Counted from the first letter of the stretch, positions 53,805 through 62,535 are shown. The stretch: DNA of 64,000 nt from CAVPDA01 sp963702495 (GCA_963702495.1 CAVPDA010000001.1:22919-86918), one strand, 5' to 3'. Numbers and translations are program-made. The notes: a model not told the origin generated them from the letters alone.

Positions 53805-54888
53805 CTAGCTGGCAAGGAAAGGGCAATGGGCCGTGACTTCGGTCTGGTAGCCCTGCACCAGGTCGTAGCGGTGGATCGCCTGGCTCACGTAGTAGGTGTT
53901 GTTGAAGCGCGGCTCCAGATCGCTCACCCGCACGTGGGTCCCGACCCGCACCTGGGGATTGCCCTCGATCGTCGCGCGCAGGGTGACGAAGCGGCTGGCG
54001 CGCTGCTCGAAGGCGGCGCGGGCGACCTCGCGCGCCTCCGTGGCGTCGCGGAAGGCCAGGTGGCCGATACGTTCCACGCGCTCGATCTGCGCCCGGCCCA
54101 GCACCTGGGCGCCGCTGCTGCCCTGCCCCGGCGTCGCCGGATCGGTGCTCCAGGACTCGTTGATGGCCTGACCGGCGGCGGCATCCCAGCCCAGGGCCAT
54201 CACCTCGGTCACCTGTTCGGCCAGATCGGCGACCACGCGCACGCTGGAAATCTGGTTGTAGAGCCCGATCTCGACTTCGTTGCGGCGGAACTCGCCAGCG
54301 GGGAATACGTGCAGTTCGGTACCGACCACTTGCAGATCGCCATCGCAGCGGCGCAGCAACCGCCGCAGGAAAGCGAGGTCGCTTTCGTTGATCTGGGCCC
54401 AGATGCCGGTGGGCGGGTCGAGATCGCCGATGACCGGTGTCAGGCCGAGATCGGAGGCGATATTGCGGGCAACGTCCGCGATCGAAACGTTTTCGTGCAA
54501 CTTCGTGTGGCGCGCCATGCGCGCCCGGTTGAGCGCGTCCTCCGCCTGCAGGATTAGCTGCGGCGGCGCGCCGTGGCCGGCGGCGAATTCGAGGGCGCTG
54601 ATGCTGCCGCGGAAGATCTCGTGCTGGGCCCCCACCGCCCCAGTGTGCACCGTGATGCCGGCGCCGAGCTGGATCGGGCTGGCGGCGCCGAAGGCGAAAT
54701 TCGAGCGTCCGTTCGGCTCGGCCGCCCAGTCGCTCAGGGCGAGTCTCGAGATTGGACAGCCCGCCCTCCTGCTCCTGCATGCGCAGGGACAGCAGCAGTT
54801 CGCTCACGCGCTCGTCTTCCTGCCCGTCGACCTGGATCGTCGGCCGGGCCGAATAGACCGCAAGGGAGCCGCGTGCGCTGTCGCCCAT
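53805..54888 (-). CDS. gpD-like hub protein (Afp8 N-terminal part), one frameshift
   Basis: About 360 aa phage late-control-D protein. N-terminal MGDSARGSLAVYSARPTIQV, DERVSELLLSLRMQEQEGGL and SNLE are in one frame; from RLALSDWAAEPNGRSNFAFG on the second frame holds the hub core (NVSIADVARNIASDLGLTPV, AQINESDLAFLRRLLRRCDG, and PRFNNTYYVSQAIHRYDLVQ near the end). The change is near 54745 and needs one base removed or two added. In Afp8 and VgrG, hub and spike are one chain; here the spike is a separate gene. Confidence 0.8.
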
Positions 54889-54905
54889 GTTCCCCGATGC
54901 CGCTC

Positions 54906-55079
54906 TCAGTCCGCCAGCAACCGCGCCTGGCGCCAGGGCTCGCGTGCGAGTTCGGCCTGGATCTGGCGCAGGAGGCCCTGCTGCTGCGCCGCACTCATAC
55001 CGCCGGCAGCATCGCCCGAGCTTGCCGGCGCAGGCGCGGGCTCGGCCACGACTTCGAATTCCTCGATCACGACCGGCAT
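54906..55079 (-). CDS. 57-aa eCIS protein (Afp6-like position)
   Basis: Short clean frame MPVVIEEFEVVAEPAPAPAS, then SGDAAGGMSAAQQQGLLRQI and QAELAREPWRQARLLAD. An acidic beta-like start, a flexible middle and one C-terminal helix. It lies exactly between the CIS-tube-type protein and the hub, where Afp and PVC clusters have the small afp6/pvc6 gene. Role not known with certainty; such proteins may cap or adapt the tube-hub joint. Confidence 0.7.
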   Translation of the reverse strand: MPVVIEEFEVVAEPAPAPASSGDAAGGMSAAQQQGLLRQIQAELAREPWRQARLLAD

Positions 55080-55090
55080 CCCGTCACCTC

Positions 55091-56146
55091 TCAGTTATCG
55101 AATTTCAGCCTGCCGCGCAGGCTGGCGCGCTGACCGACATCGGCATTGAGGCTGCCGCCCGCCACCGGCGCCGCCTTCCCGCCCAGGCTGAAGCTCGCCC
55201 CGGCGTCGGTACCGAGCCGGGCCGAAGCCGGCTGCGGCAGCAGGCGCCGCGCGTCGAGGGATGCCCCGGCGCTGGCCTGCGGCTGCCTCAGTCCGGCGAA
55301 CGCTACACCCGCCGAGTCCCATCCCCCTCCCGCTCCGATGCCCGCGCCGGCGCCCACGCCGATGCCGAATCCGGCGCTGGCCGATAGTCCCACCGGACCG
55401 CCGAGCGAGGCGCCGCCGCCCACCGCCAGCATGGGCTGGCTGGAAAAGCGCAGGCTGGCCTCGCCGTTGGCCGAGGCGATGGTCCGCGCTGCCCGCGGAT
55501 CACCCGCCACCGCCGCGATTCCCGCCGCGCCGCCGATGCCGATTCCGGCACCGGCGCTGAAAGAGGCGCCGGCGGAGAACCCGATGCCGGCCGACACGGA
55601 GGCACCGAAGCCGATGCCGGCGCCGAAGCCGATGTCGGCACCGATGCCCATGCCGCCGCCCGCCGCCACCATCACCGCCCCGCCCCCCAAACCGGAGGCC
55701 GCGCTCTCCTGGCGCTCGAATACCCGGTCCTGCTGCGCCATCGAGATATTGACCAAGGCGCGCAGCGGCACGCCGGAGGGCGAGAAGAAATCGATGCTCT
55801 CGCGGTAGCTCTCGATCACCCCGGTGAGCTTGAAGGTGCCCCAACTGAACTCCACCACGCGCGCGGCGCGGCCGTTCTCCTCGTCCGGCGCCAGCAGCTT
55901 GGCGATGCGGTCGGTGTGGTTGCGCACGTCGCTGCCGTCGTGGGTGGTGTCGAACTGCAGTTCCATGGTCAGCTTGGCCGTGGTCTGGCTCACGTGTTGT
56001 TTGCGCTTGCCGCCGTCCTCCTGCTCGCTGAAGCTGTTGCGGATCTCGTACTGCAGCGAGTTCGGATTGAAATGCACCTCCACCTGCCGGGTATCGCCGG
56101 TCTGGGGGGTGAATGTGGCGCGGACCACTCGTTCCTTGTCGGCCAT
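55091..56146 (-). CDS. CIS-tube-type protein (Afp7 position) with Gly/Ala-rich tail
   Basis: 351 aa. The N-terminal 150 residues match the contractile-injection tube-like domain (VEVHFNPNSLQYEIRNSFSE, KLTMELQFDTTHDGSDVRNH, ARVVEFSWGTFKLTGVIESY, FFSPSGVPLRALVNISM). Usual members end with a LysM domain; here the C-terminal 200 residues are instead a long Gly/Ala/Ser-rich tract with GIGFGA/GIGFSAGASF repeats. The protein joins tube to hub. The tail may be disordered or a beta-roll. Confidence 0.75.
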   Translation of the reverse strand: MADKERVVRATFTPQTGDTRQVEVHFNPNSLQYEIRNSFSEQEDGGKRKQHVSQTTAKLTMELQFDTTHDGSDVRNHTDRIAKLLAPDEENGRAARVVEFSWGTFKLTGVIESYRESIDFFSPSGVPLRALVNISMAQQDRVFERQESAASGLGGGAVMVAAGGGMGIGADIGFGAGIGFGASVSAGIGFSAGASFSAGAGIGIGGAAGIAAVAGDPRAARTIASANGEASLRFSSQPMLAVGGGASLGGPVGLSASAGFGIGVGAGAGIGAGGGWDSAGVAFAGLRQPQASAGASLDARRLLPQPASARLGTDAGASFSLGGKAAPVAGGSLNADVGQRASLRGRLKFDN

Positions 56147-56153
56147 GTCAGTT

Positions 56154-56612
56154 TCAGGCGGCGTAAAGCCCCTCGTGCACGATGTGCAGTTCTTCCACGC
56201 CGACCTCGCTGGCGCGGGCGTTGAGTTCCCCGGCGCGGAACTTGACCGGCAGCGCGTTCGCCAGCGACCAGGTGAAGGCCGGATTGCCCTCGACGTCGAG
56301 GACCTCGATGGTCGCCGTGAGGCGATGGGCGTAGGCGCCGTTGCCCACCAGGCTGAACCAGGTCCACAGATCCTGGGCCGGAGTCACGCCTCGCTTCAGG
56401 ATCACCGTGGCAAAGCTCACCGGCCCCACGCGCTGGTGCGAACCGTAGTTGCGTCCGCCCTCCTTGATCGCCTTGGGCTCCATGCTGGCCTCGATGCCGC
56501 TGACCTCGGAAAAAGCGCCGGCCACCAGGTCCACTGGCCCGCCTCCGCCGCCTCCCAGCGGCGACTCGGAGAACGAGACGGCGAAGCGGAACAGGTGCAG
56601 GGGCGCGTCCAT
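56154..56612 (-). CDS. eCIS tail tube protein 2
   Basis: 152-aa T4 gp19-type tube protein: LHLFRFAVSFSESPLGGGGG, AGAFSEVSGIEASMEPKAIK, VILKRGVTPAQDLWTWFSLV, VSLVAG-free C terminus SEVGVEELHIVHEGLYAA. Related to tube 1 at 58255 but with a different middle, as for Afp5 against Afp1. Probably forms the adaptor ring between tube and hub. Confidence 0.85.
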   Translation of the reverse strand: MDAPLHLFRFAVSFSESPLGGGGGGPVDLVAGAFSEVSGIEASMEPKAIKEGGRNYGSHQRVGPVSFATVILKRGVTPAQDLWTWFSLVGNGAYAHRLTATIEVLDVEGNPAFTWSLANALPVKFRAGELNARASEVGVEELHIVHEGLYAA

Positions 56613-56615
56613 CGC

Positions 56616-58223
56616 TCAGGCCTGGGTCGCGGCGGCGGCGGAGCGCGCCAACTGCACCGCGCCCTCCTCGGACAGGGCGAGCCAGACGTCGATGCGCTCG
56701 ACCGGCGCCGCAGGGCTGAAGCTCACCCGGCACACGGCGCGTCCGGCGTCGAGGTCCGCCTGGGTCATGGTGGAGCGGTCGCAGCGCACCTCGAACGCGT
56801 GGTCGGGACTGGCGCCGGCCAGGGCGCCCTGCTCCCACAGCGCCGTCAGCAACGCGCCGATGCGGCCGCGGATGCGTGCCCACAGGCGCTCGCCGGAGGG
56901 TTCGAAGGCGAATTCCTCGCCCACGCGGCGCGCCGCGCGCACGATCACCGACACCAGACGATTGACACAGGCCGGGCGATAGCTCGGATCGAGGCTGGTG
57001 GTTACATCCGACAGCAGGCGGAAGCCGGCGGGCGTCGGCCCGAACAGCGACAGGCGCGCACTCCAGCGCAGCGCCGCCTGTCCGGGTGACTCCTCCATTG
57101 CCGGCGGATCTAGCCGTGCCGCATCGCGCGGCAACGCCGGCTCGACCGACCAGACTTCGGGCACGCGGGTCATGGCGGCGCTGGTGTAGGCGGCGCGGGT
57201 CATGGCATTTCCGGCAAGGATGCCGGCCAGCAGTCCTTCCGGCGGATGCAGTCCGCCGGGAAGCTGCTCGGCGCCCGGCAGGCGCAGCCAGGGATAGGCG
57301 AGCTGGACGAAGGCGCTGGCGCAGGACAGCTCCGTCGCCGGATGCGGCCGCCGCGACGGGTCGGCCGGACCGAGCCCGAAGCGGCCGGCGCCGAAATCGT
57401 GGCTCACCAGAAACTCGACCACGTCGCGCGCGGCGCGGCTGCGGGTTGCCGGCAGCGGCAGCGAGGCGATGAACTGCACGTCGCGCCTGTGGTTCGCGAG
57501 GAAGCGCCCAACTTCGCGCACCGCGGCGCACCAGCGCTCGTAGCCCACCTCGTCGCAGCGCGGCGGCGTGAGGGCGGCGGCGTTGCGCGGCGGTGCCGGG
57601 CGCTCGCCGTTGGCGCAGGCGACGAAGTCCTCGGCCACCGGTTCCGGCTCGGCGACCGGTTCGGGCGTCGGCGGCAGGTCGGCAGCCAACTCGGGCAGAT
57701 CGGGCAACAGCACCATGGCGCATTCCGGTAGTCCCGTCAGCAGCGCTAACCCCTGCAGGTGGTCGCGGTCGCCGAAGCCTGGGCCGGGGGCACCCGGCTG
57801 CCGCGGAAAGAGCTGCGCCAGCCGCGCCCGGCGGTCGCCGTCCGCCAAGCGCTCGTCCGCCGGCCAGGGATCGCCGACGCGTACCACGTAGCACTTGCGC
57901 CCGCCTTGGTCGAAGAAGGTGCGCACCGCCGCGCCGAGGGCGGAGTCGACGCTGCCGCCCACCGTCCCGGCGGAGCGGGCGCGCCAGTCGAACACGGATT
58001 CGAAGCCTTGCCACGTATCTACGGCAACGGGAACCTGCAGCAGAGCGTCGACCGCTACCTGGTTCGCCCGGCGCGTCCAGCCGCCCTGCTCCAGGAACCG
58101 CCGCACCGCCGCCGGCACCGGGCCGGGACGGCGCGGGACGTAGCCGATGAAGCAGGCGATGTCCATGCGGTGGGGATCGGGTTCCACCGCCGGCGGCTGG
58201 ATGTGGAAGTGCAGCCCGTACAT
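56616..58223 (-). CDS. eCIS tail sheath protein 2
   Basis: 535-aa sheath protein. It has the sheath core VRTFFDQGGRKCYVVRVGDP, VGRFLANHRRDVQFIASLPL, and the C-terminal sheath domain HAFEVRCDRSTMTQADLDAG with RIDVWLALSEEGAVQLA. The N terminus differs from sheath 1. Two or three sheath paralogues are usual in eCIS; one of them forms the baseplate-proximal ring. Confidence 0.85.
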   Translation of the reverse strand: MYGLHFHIQPPAVEPDPHRMDIACFIGYVPRRPGPVPAAVRRFLEQGGWTRRANQVAVDALLQVPVAVDTWQGFESVFDWRARSAGTVGGSVDSALGAAVRTFFDQGGRKCYVVRVGDPWPADERLADGDRRARLAQLFPRQPGAPGPGFGDRDHLQGLALLTGLPECAMVLLPDLPELAADLPPTPEPVAEPEPVAEDFVACANGERPAPPRNAAALTPPRCDEVGYERWCAAVREVGRFLANHRRDVQFIASLPLPATRSRAARDVVEFLVSHDFGAGRFGLGPADPSRRPHPATELSCASAFVQLAYPWLRLPGAEQLPGGLHPPEGLLAGILAGNAMTRAAYTSAAMTRVPEVWSVEPALPRDAARLDPPAMEESPGQAALRWSARLSLFGPTPAGFRLLSDVTTSLDPSYRPACVNRLVSVIVRAARRVGEEFAFEPSGERLWARIRGRIGALLTALWEQGALAGASPDHAFEVRCDRSTMTQADLDAGRAVCRVSFSPAAPVERIDVWLALSEEGAVQLARSAAAATQA

Positions 58224-58254
58224 GGGAGCAGTGGGTCGCGGTGGGCCGGTTGAC

Positions 58255-58698
58255 CTAGCGCTCGATGTCGATGCCTTCGATCGACAGCACCAACTCTTCC
58301 ATCGCCACGTCGCCGCCGCCCTTGGCGGCGAGCGTCGGGCCGGTGTACTTGGACGGCGCCACGCTGCGCAGCACCCAGCGCTGCACCGGCGCCCGCGTCT
58401 CGTCGAGCAGGGTGACGACCACCGACTTCTTCGCCGCCACGCCGGTGTCGCGCGTCTGCTTGATCCAGTCCCACACCGCCTTGGAATCGACGATGCCGCG
58501 CTTGAGCGTGACGTCGCTCACCTTGTGGATGCCGGGCACCTTGCGCACATGGTTCTCGCGGTCGTTGCCGGCCCGGTATTCGGCCATGGTGATTTCGGTG
58601 CCGAGACCGGAGACGTCGGAGAAGCCGCCAAACAGTTCGGCGCCGTCGAACTCGACCGTGTAATTGAATGCGCCGTAAGGCACGTCGCGTTGAGCCAT
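58255..58698 (-). CDS. eCIS inner tube protein 1
   Basis: 147-aa T4 gp19-type tube protein: PYGAFNYTVEFDGAELFGGF, SDVSGLGTEITMAEYRAGND, VSDVTLKRGIVDSKAVWDWI, and a C-terminal MEELVLSIEGIDIER. It starts 18 bp after the main sheath gene with AAGGAGACAAGCA before the ATG. Main subunit of the injected tube. Confidence 0.9.
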   Translation of the reverse strand: MAQRDVPYGAFNYTVEFDGAELFGGFSDVSGLGTEITMAEYRAGNDRENHVRKVPGIHKVSDVTLKRGIVDSKAVWDWIKQTRDTGVAAKKSVVVTLLDETRAPVQRWVLRSVAPSKYTGPTLAAKGGGDVAMEELVLSIEGIDIER

Positions 58699-58716
58699 TG
58701 CTTGTCTCCTTGGCGG

Positions 58717-60528
58717 CTATTCGCGGGCATCGGCGGTCTTCTGGCCGATGCGGAAGATCACGAACTCGGCCGGCTTGAGCACCGCCACGCCGATCAGGCA
58801 GATCAGGCGGCCGTTGTCGAGATCGTTCTGGGTCATGGTCGAGCGGTCGCACTTGACGAAGAACGCCTGCTCGGACGTGGTGCCGAGCAGCGCGCCGTTG
58901 CGCCACTCGTTGTAGAGGAAGTCGGCGATGGTCTGTCGCACGTTCGCCCACAGCCGCTCGCCGTTGGGCTCGAACACCGCCCACTGGGTGCCGCGGTCGA
59001 TCGAGGCCTCCAGGTAGTTGAAGTAGCGCCGCACGTTTACGTACTTCCACTCGGGATCGGAACTGGCGGTGCGGGCGCCCCAGACGCGATAGCCGCGGCC
59101 GGCGAAGAAGCGCAGGCAATTCACGCCCAGCGGGTTGAGCAGTTCCTGCTCGCCGAAGCTCACGTCGCGCTCGAAGCGCAGGGCGGCGCGCACCACCTCG
59201 TTGGCCGGCGCCTTGACGACCCCGCGCTCGATGTCATTGCGGGCATAGATGCCGCAGACGAATCCGGACGGAGGCAGCGCGATCTCCTTCGGAATGTCCT
59301 CCCGTCCCGGCCGCGCCAGCGGATTCGCCACCACCACCCAGGGGTAGTAGAGCGCGGCGCGGGTGGAATCGATCTGCGCCCGTTCGCTGCGCGCCTCGCC
59401 CACCGTGATGCCCTCCTCGGTGTCGAGCACGGCGATACGGTACGCCCGGCGCGATTCGGCATGGGCGATGAGGGCGCGCTGCACCGCGCCATGGGCGGCG
59501 GTGGCGGCGGAGCCAGGCGCGGCGACGATGGCCACGTCCTCCAGCTTGAGCAGGCTGCGCAGGCCCTTCTCGTAGGCCGCCGAGGTCGGCTCGGCGCCGT
59601 CGTTGCCGGCGGTGACACCGCTGCCGCCGGCGGCCATGTCGATGCGCCGCGCCAGGAAGCCGTCGGCCCGCACCGCGCCGCCGGCAAAGAGCGCCGCGTG
59701 CAGTTCGAAGGCATTGACGCCGGCGCCGATGTCCATTGCGTACAGGTTCTCCAATTGCTCCGCGCGGCGCGAGGGCATGGCGTCCAGGACGCGCGCGACG
59801 TAGCGCGGATGCCGGTTGTCGTAGCCCATGTCGTCGTACACGGTGACCGCACCGTCGCCGTCGCTGGTGACAATGGCCAGGGTCAGCAACTGCAGCTCGC
59901 CGCCGTCGGCCGCCGTGGCAAGGTCGGTGGCGGTGCCGGCGACGCCGCTGCCATCCACTGCGAACCAGGACTGACCCACCTTGACGAACAGAGTGACGGT
60001 GGCTGGCGTACCGGCCTGGGTGCGGCGCAGCAGCGAGCCCTCCGGCGCCGCCTGCAGGGTGCGACGGCTGACCTGGGCCGTGGTCTCCACCGCATCCACG
60101 GCACCGCCGCCGACGCGTCCCGGAAAGCGCGCGCGCAGCGTGACGCGCTCGGCCTCGGCCGCGTCGGCGCGCACCACCACCGCGGCGGCGCCCGTGTCGG
60201 TGCTGCCGTTGGGGGCGAAGATGCGCGCCACGTAGAGACGGGACCCGCCCTCGTTGAAATAGGAGCGCACAGCGTGGGCAAGGTAGTTGGGCACGCGCGT
60301 GCCGCCCAGCTGCAGATCCTCGAGCGAGCCGTACATGCGCTCGAAATCGGCGAAGCTGGTCAGGATCTCGGGCGGCTGCAGGTCGTCGTCCGGCGTGTCG
60401 GCAGTGACGAACGACCCCTTGCGCGCCGGACCGACGAACGCGGTGGTGCTGGTGCCCACGCCCTCGATGGACTTGGCACGGAAACTGGTTTCCTCGACAT
60501 AGACGCCAGGGGCTAGATACTCGGGCAC
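58717..60528 (-). CDS. eCIS tail sheath protein 1
   Basis: 603-aa contractile sheath. N terminus PEYLAPGVYVEETSFRAKSI is diagnostic for phage-type sheath proteins; VRSYFNEGGSRLYVARIFAP, NPLGVNCLRFFAGRGYRVWG and the C-terminal FFVKCDRSTMTQNDLDNGRL with ICLIGVAVLKPAEFVIFRIG follow. Residues 100-350 form an extra outer domain. GTG start at 60528, set by GGAGGTGCAATC upstream. Contraction of this sheath drives the tube through the target envelope. Confidence 0.92.
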   Translation of the reverse strand: MPEYLAPGVYVEETSFRAKSIEGVGTSTTAFVGPARKGSFVTADTPDDDLQPPEILTSFADFERMYGSLEDLQLGGTRVPNYLAHAVRSYFNEGGSRLYVARIFAPNGSTDTGAAAVVVRADAAEAERVTLRARFPGRVGGGAVDAVETTAQVSRRTLQAAPEGSLLRRTQAGTPATVTLFVKVGQSWFAVDGSGVAGTATDLATAADGGELQLLTLAIVTSDGDGAVTVYDDMGYDNRHPRYVARVLDAMPSRRAEQLENLYAMDIGAGVNAFELHAALFAGGAVRADGFLARRIDMAAGGSGVTAGNDGAEPTSAAYEKGLRSLLKLEDVAIVAAPGSAATAAHGAVQRALIAHAESRRAYRIAVLDTEEGITVGEARSERAQIDSTRAALYYPWVVVANPLARPGREDIPKEIALPPSGFVCGIYARNDIERGVVKAPANEVVRAALRFERDVSFGEQELLNPLGVNCLRFFAGRGYRVWGARTASSDPEWKYVNVRRYFNYLEASIDRGTQWAVFEPNGERLWANVRQTIADFLYNEWRNGALLGTTSEQAFFVKCDRSTMTQNDLDNGRLICLIGVAVLKPAEFVIFRIGQKTADARE

Positions 60529-60577
60529 GATTGCACCTCCTCGTAGCAGGGCGCGCCAGGCGCGCCGGATGTTGTCC

Positions 60578-61318
60578 TCAGAAGTCGAAACTCAGCTTTT
60601 CCGTGCGCCCCGCGCGGAGGTTCACGTTCTGGCTCTTGCGCGTTGCCGCGCCGTTGGCCAGAACCGCTTCGGGGTTGGGCAGGCCGCCGGCCGCCGGGTC
60701 GCGGACGGCCTCGACCGTGACGCCGATCTCGGTCGCCGTTACCTGTCCGCCGTTTCCGCCCCAGGTCGTGATAGGCACGCCGGGCACCGCTACCAGGGCC
60801 TCGCCGCGGGCGTCGCTCACGCCCACCGCGAGTTGTCGCTGGTCCGCGCTCGCCACCACGCGCAGTACCACGCCGCCGATGCCCTGGCCCGGGTCGGCAC
60901 TGCGCACCACCGATACCCGCAGCACCGCCCAGTTGTAGCCGACAGCGGACGCGGGCGCCGGATACATGGCCACGGTCACGGGCTGGAACAGGGAATCCGC
61001 CGGCAGCGGCTCCTGCGCCGTTGCCCGGCGCGGCACGCGCAGCGTGAAGCTGCGGTCGAGGTAGCGCCCCGCCCCATTGCGCACCTCGACCTCCAGGTCC
61101 AGCGGAGCCGGCGTGTCCTGGGGCGCGGGATGCACGAAGGCGTCCGCCAGGGTGGCGAGAGTGTCCAGTTCGGCCAGCACGTACAGTCCGGAGCGGTTGC
61201 GCAGCCAGCGCGATCGCGGGGCGCTCACGCCCAGCGGCTGCGTCACCGCCAGGCCGCTGGCGGCGTCGGCGAAGCGCACCGCCGCCAGCACGCGCGTATC
61301 GATGCGCTCGACGATCAT
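60578..61318 (-). CDS. carboxypeptidase-regulatory-like eCIS protein
   Basis: 246 aa. N-terminal MIVERIDTRVLAAVRFADAA and LEVEVRNGAGRYLDRSFTLR suggest a beta-sandwich; the C-terminal GVVLRVVASADQRQLAVGVS, DARGEALVAVPGVPIT resembles the carboxypeptidase-regulatory (transthyretin-like) fold. The end RKSQNVNLRAGRTEKLSFDF is typical of such domains. Start 61318 is fixed by the ATGA overlap with the DUF4255 gene. Probably a structural or decoration protein; function unknown. Confidence 0.65.
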   Translation of the reverse strand: MIVERIDTRVLAAVRFADAASGLAVTQPLGVSAPRSRWLRNRSGLYVLAELDTLATLADAFVHPAPQDTPAPLDLEVEVRNGAGRYLDRSFTLRVPRRATAQEPLPADSLFQPVTVAMYPAPASAVGYNWAVLRVSVVRSADPGQGIGGVVLRVVASADQRQLAVGVSDARGEALVAVPGVPITTWGGNGGQVTATEIGVTVEAVRDPAAGGLPNPEAVLANGAATRKSQNVNLRAGRTEKLSFDF

Positions 61319-61893
61319 GGCACCTGGTCCTGATAGGCGAGGCGCGTCGCCACCACGGGACGGCCGTGCAGCGGCTCCAGTTCGATGCGCACGACACGGG
61401 TGACATAGGACACGCTCAGGTGATAGGGCGGCGTGACGGCGTCCCAGATGCGCATCAGGTCCTCGTTGGAAAGCTCCGCCGGTATGAGCTGCACCACTTC
61501 GCCGGGCGACCAACCCCCCTCCGGCGTAAGGGAAGAGGCATCGAGCACCGGATTGGCATGCAGCTCCTTCATCGACCAGGCCAGGATGGTATGTTCCGCC
61601 GTCGCGCTGTCCGCCACCACGCACAGCATCCAGTGCAGGTCCAGCGCCAGCGGGATGGCCTCGTCGCTCGGATCGGCGCTGCGGCGCGCGCCGCGCAGGT
61701 GTTCGTTCACCGTGACCCGGTACAGGAACAGGGCCAGCGTCGTCGGCCGCAGCACGTTGCGCTCGGAAAGCTGCTGCGTCGACAGCACCTGGAAGGAACA
61801 GGGAAAGCGCGTGCGCAGCGCCGCCGGATAGGCGTTGCGCAGCCGCGTCATGAGCGATTCGCCGACCGAGGCGATGGCAAAGTGGCTGGCCAT
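61315..61893 (-). CDS. DUF4255 tail terminator (Afp16/Pvc16-like)
   Basis: 192-aa DUF4255 protein: MASHFAIASVGESLMTRLRN, RPTTLALFLYRVTVNEHLRG, ALDLHWMLCVVADSATAEHT, VQLIPAELSNEDLMRIWDAV. In Afp16 this protein caps the tube and sheath at the distal end and sets length. It starts 4 bp after the DUF3467 stop. Confidence 0.88.
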   Translation of the reverse strand: MASHFAIASVGESLMTRLRNAYPAALRTRFPCSFQVLSTQQLSERNVLRPTTLALFLYRVTVNEHLRGARRSADPSDEAIPLALDLHWMLCVVADSATAEHTILAWSMKELHANPVLDASSLTPEGGWSPGEVVQLIPAELSNEDLMRIWDAVTPPYHLSVSYVTRVVRIELEPLHGRPVVATRLAYQDQVP

Positions 61894-61896
61894 CGT

Positions 61897-62148
61897 TCAT
61901 TGGCTGTCGTTGGCCGCGCCCGGACCGATCGGCCCGAAGCTGCGCTCGTAGTCGTCCAGCACGCCGCGCAGCATCTCGCTGAAGTCGCGCGCATAGGCCG
62001 GTGCCGTCACCAGCCGGGTATGCAGCCGCACCGTCGGGTCGCCGGCGTAGCTCTGGCCGAAATCCATCACGATCTCGTGCAGGTTGTAGCCGATCGCGAA
62101 GTGATTGGCATAGCGCGCCGCCTCGTCCGGCGGCTCGGGGTTCGACAT
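61897..62148 (-). CDS. DUF3467 protein, first gene of the eCIS operon
   Basis: 83 aa: MSNPEPPDEAARYANHFAIG, YNLHEIVMDFGQSY, HTRLVTAPAYARDFSEMLRG. This is the DUF3467 pattern (a small beta protein with FAIGYN and VMDFGQ). The frame is open upstream, but MSNP is the first sensible start and lies about 48 bp after the predicted transcription start. Function unknown; its place at the operon head suggests an assembly or regulatory role. Confidence 0.75.
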   Translation of the reverse strand: MSNPEPPDEAARYANHFAIGYNLHEIVMDFGQSYAGDPTVRLHTRLVTAPAYARDFSEMLRGVLDDYERSFGPIGPGAANDSQ

Positions 62149-62207
62149 GCTGCTGGGCTCCACGACCGTTGGGGAAGGAGCGGAACTGTCTCGACCCAGG
62201 GCATAAC

Positions 62208-62222
62208 GCAAGCTGCGGGCCA
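62208..62222 (-). promoter_or_regulatory. sigma-54 promoter (-24/-12) of the eCIS operon
   Basis: On the minus strand TGGCCCGCAGCTTGC matches TGGCACG-N4-TTGC with one mismatch and the required GG-N10-GC spacing. Start of transcription is expected near 62196, 48 bp before the first ATG. The neighbouring gene encodes a sigma-54 activator. Confidence 0.75.
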
Positions 62223-62321
62223 GACTCCGCCCGCCTTCACCCGGAACGGGAAAAACGCTGTGTCGGCCTGGGCTTGCGTGCGTACCCGGGCGTCGGACGC
62301 GCATCCCGCGCCGGGTCCCGA

Positions 62322-62341
62322 TGTAACGCCGGCCTGTTACA
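62322..62341. promoter_or_regulatory. upstream activator site 1
   Basis: TGTAACGCCGGCCTGTTACA: perfect 6-bp arms TGTAAC and GTTACA, 8 bases apart, about 115 bp upstream of the sigma-54 promoter. Proposed binding site for the Fis-type HTH of the adjacent activator. Confidence 0.6.
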
Positions 62342-62405
62342 CCGCAGACCGGCCCCGCCGTGCCCATTTCCTTTCGCGGCGCGGACTTGGCGCCTCGAAA
62401 TGGAT

Positions 62406-62425
62406 TGTCACCGCAGGCGGTGACG
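62406..62425. promoter_or_regulatory. upstream activator site 2
   Basis: TGTCACCGCAGGCGGTGACG contains GTCACCGC-AG-GCGGTGAC with 8-bp arms and fits TGTNAC-N8-GTNAC like site 1. Centres are 84 bp apart, eight helical turns. A further half-site, TGTTACA, lies at 62437-62443. Confidence 0.6.
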
Positions 62426-62535
62426 CGGCGCACGTGTGTTACAGCGGCGGCTGCAGACGGTGCGCCGTCGCGGCGGGCGACGCGGAGGTTCGTGCGCCGG
62501 AAATTGGGGGGAAGCGGGGAGAAAGCGGGAAGTAT

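Noticed and set aside
30616..62148. Ordinary prophage or R-type pyocin
   Set aside because: Two sheath and two tube genes, DUF4255, AAA+ ATPase and DUF4157 proteins, with no phage regulators, head, holin or DNA-handling genes, identify an eCIS.
30616..62148. Type VI secretion system
   Set aside because: No TssJLM membrane complex, Hcp, ClpV or TssBC-type sheath; hub and spike are phage-type gpD and gpV.
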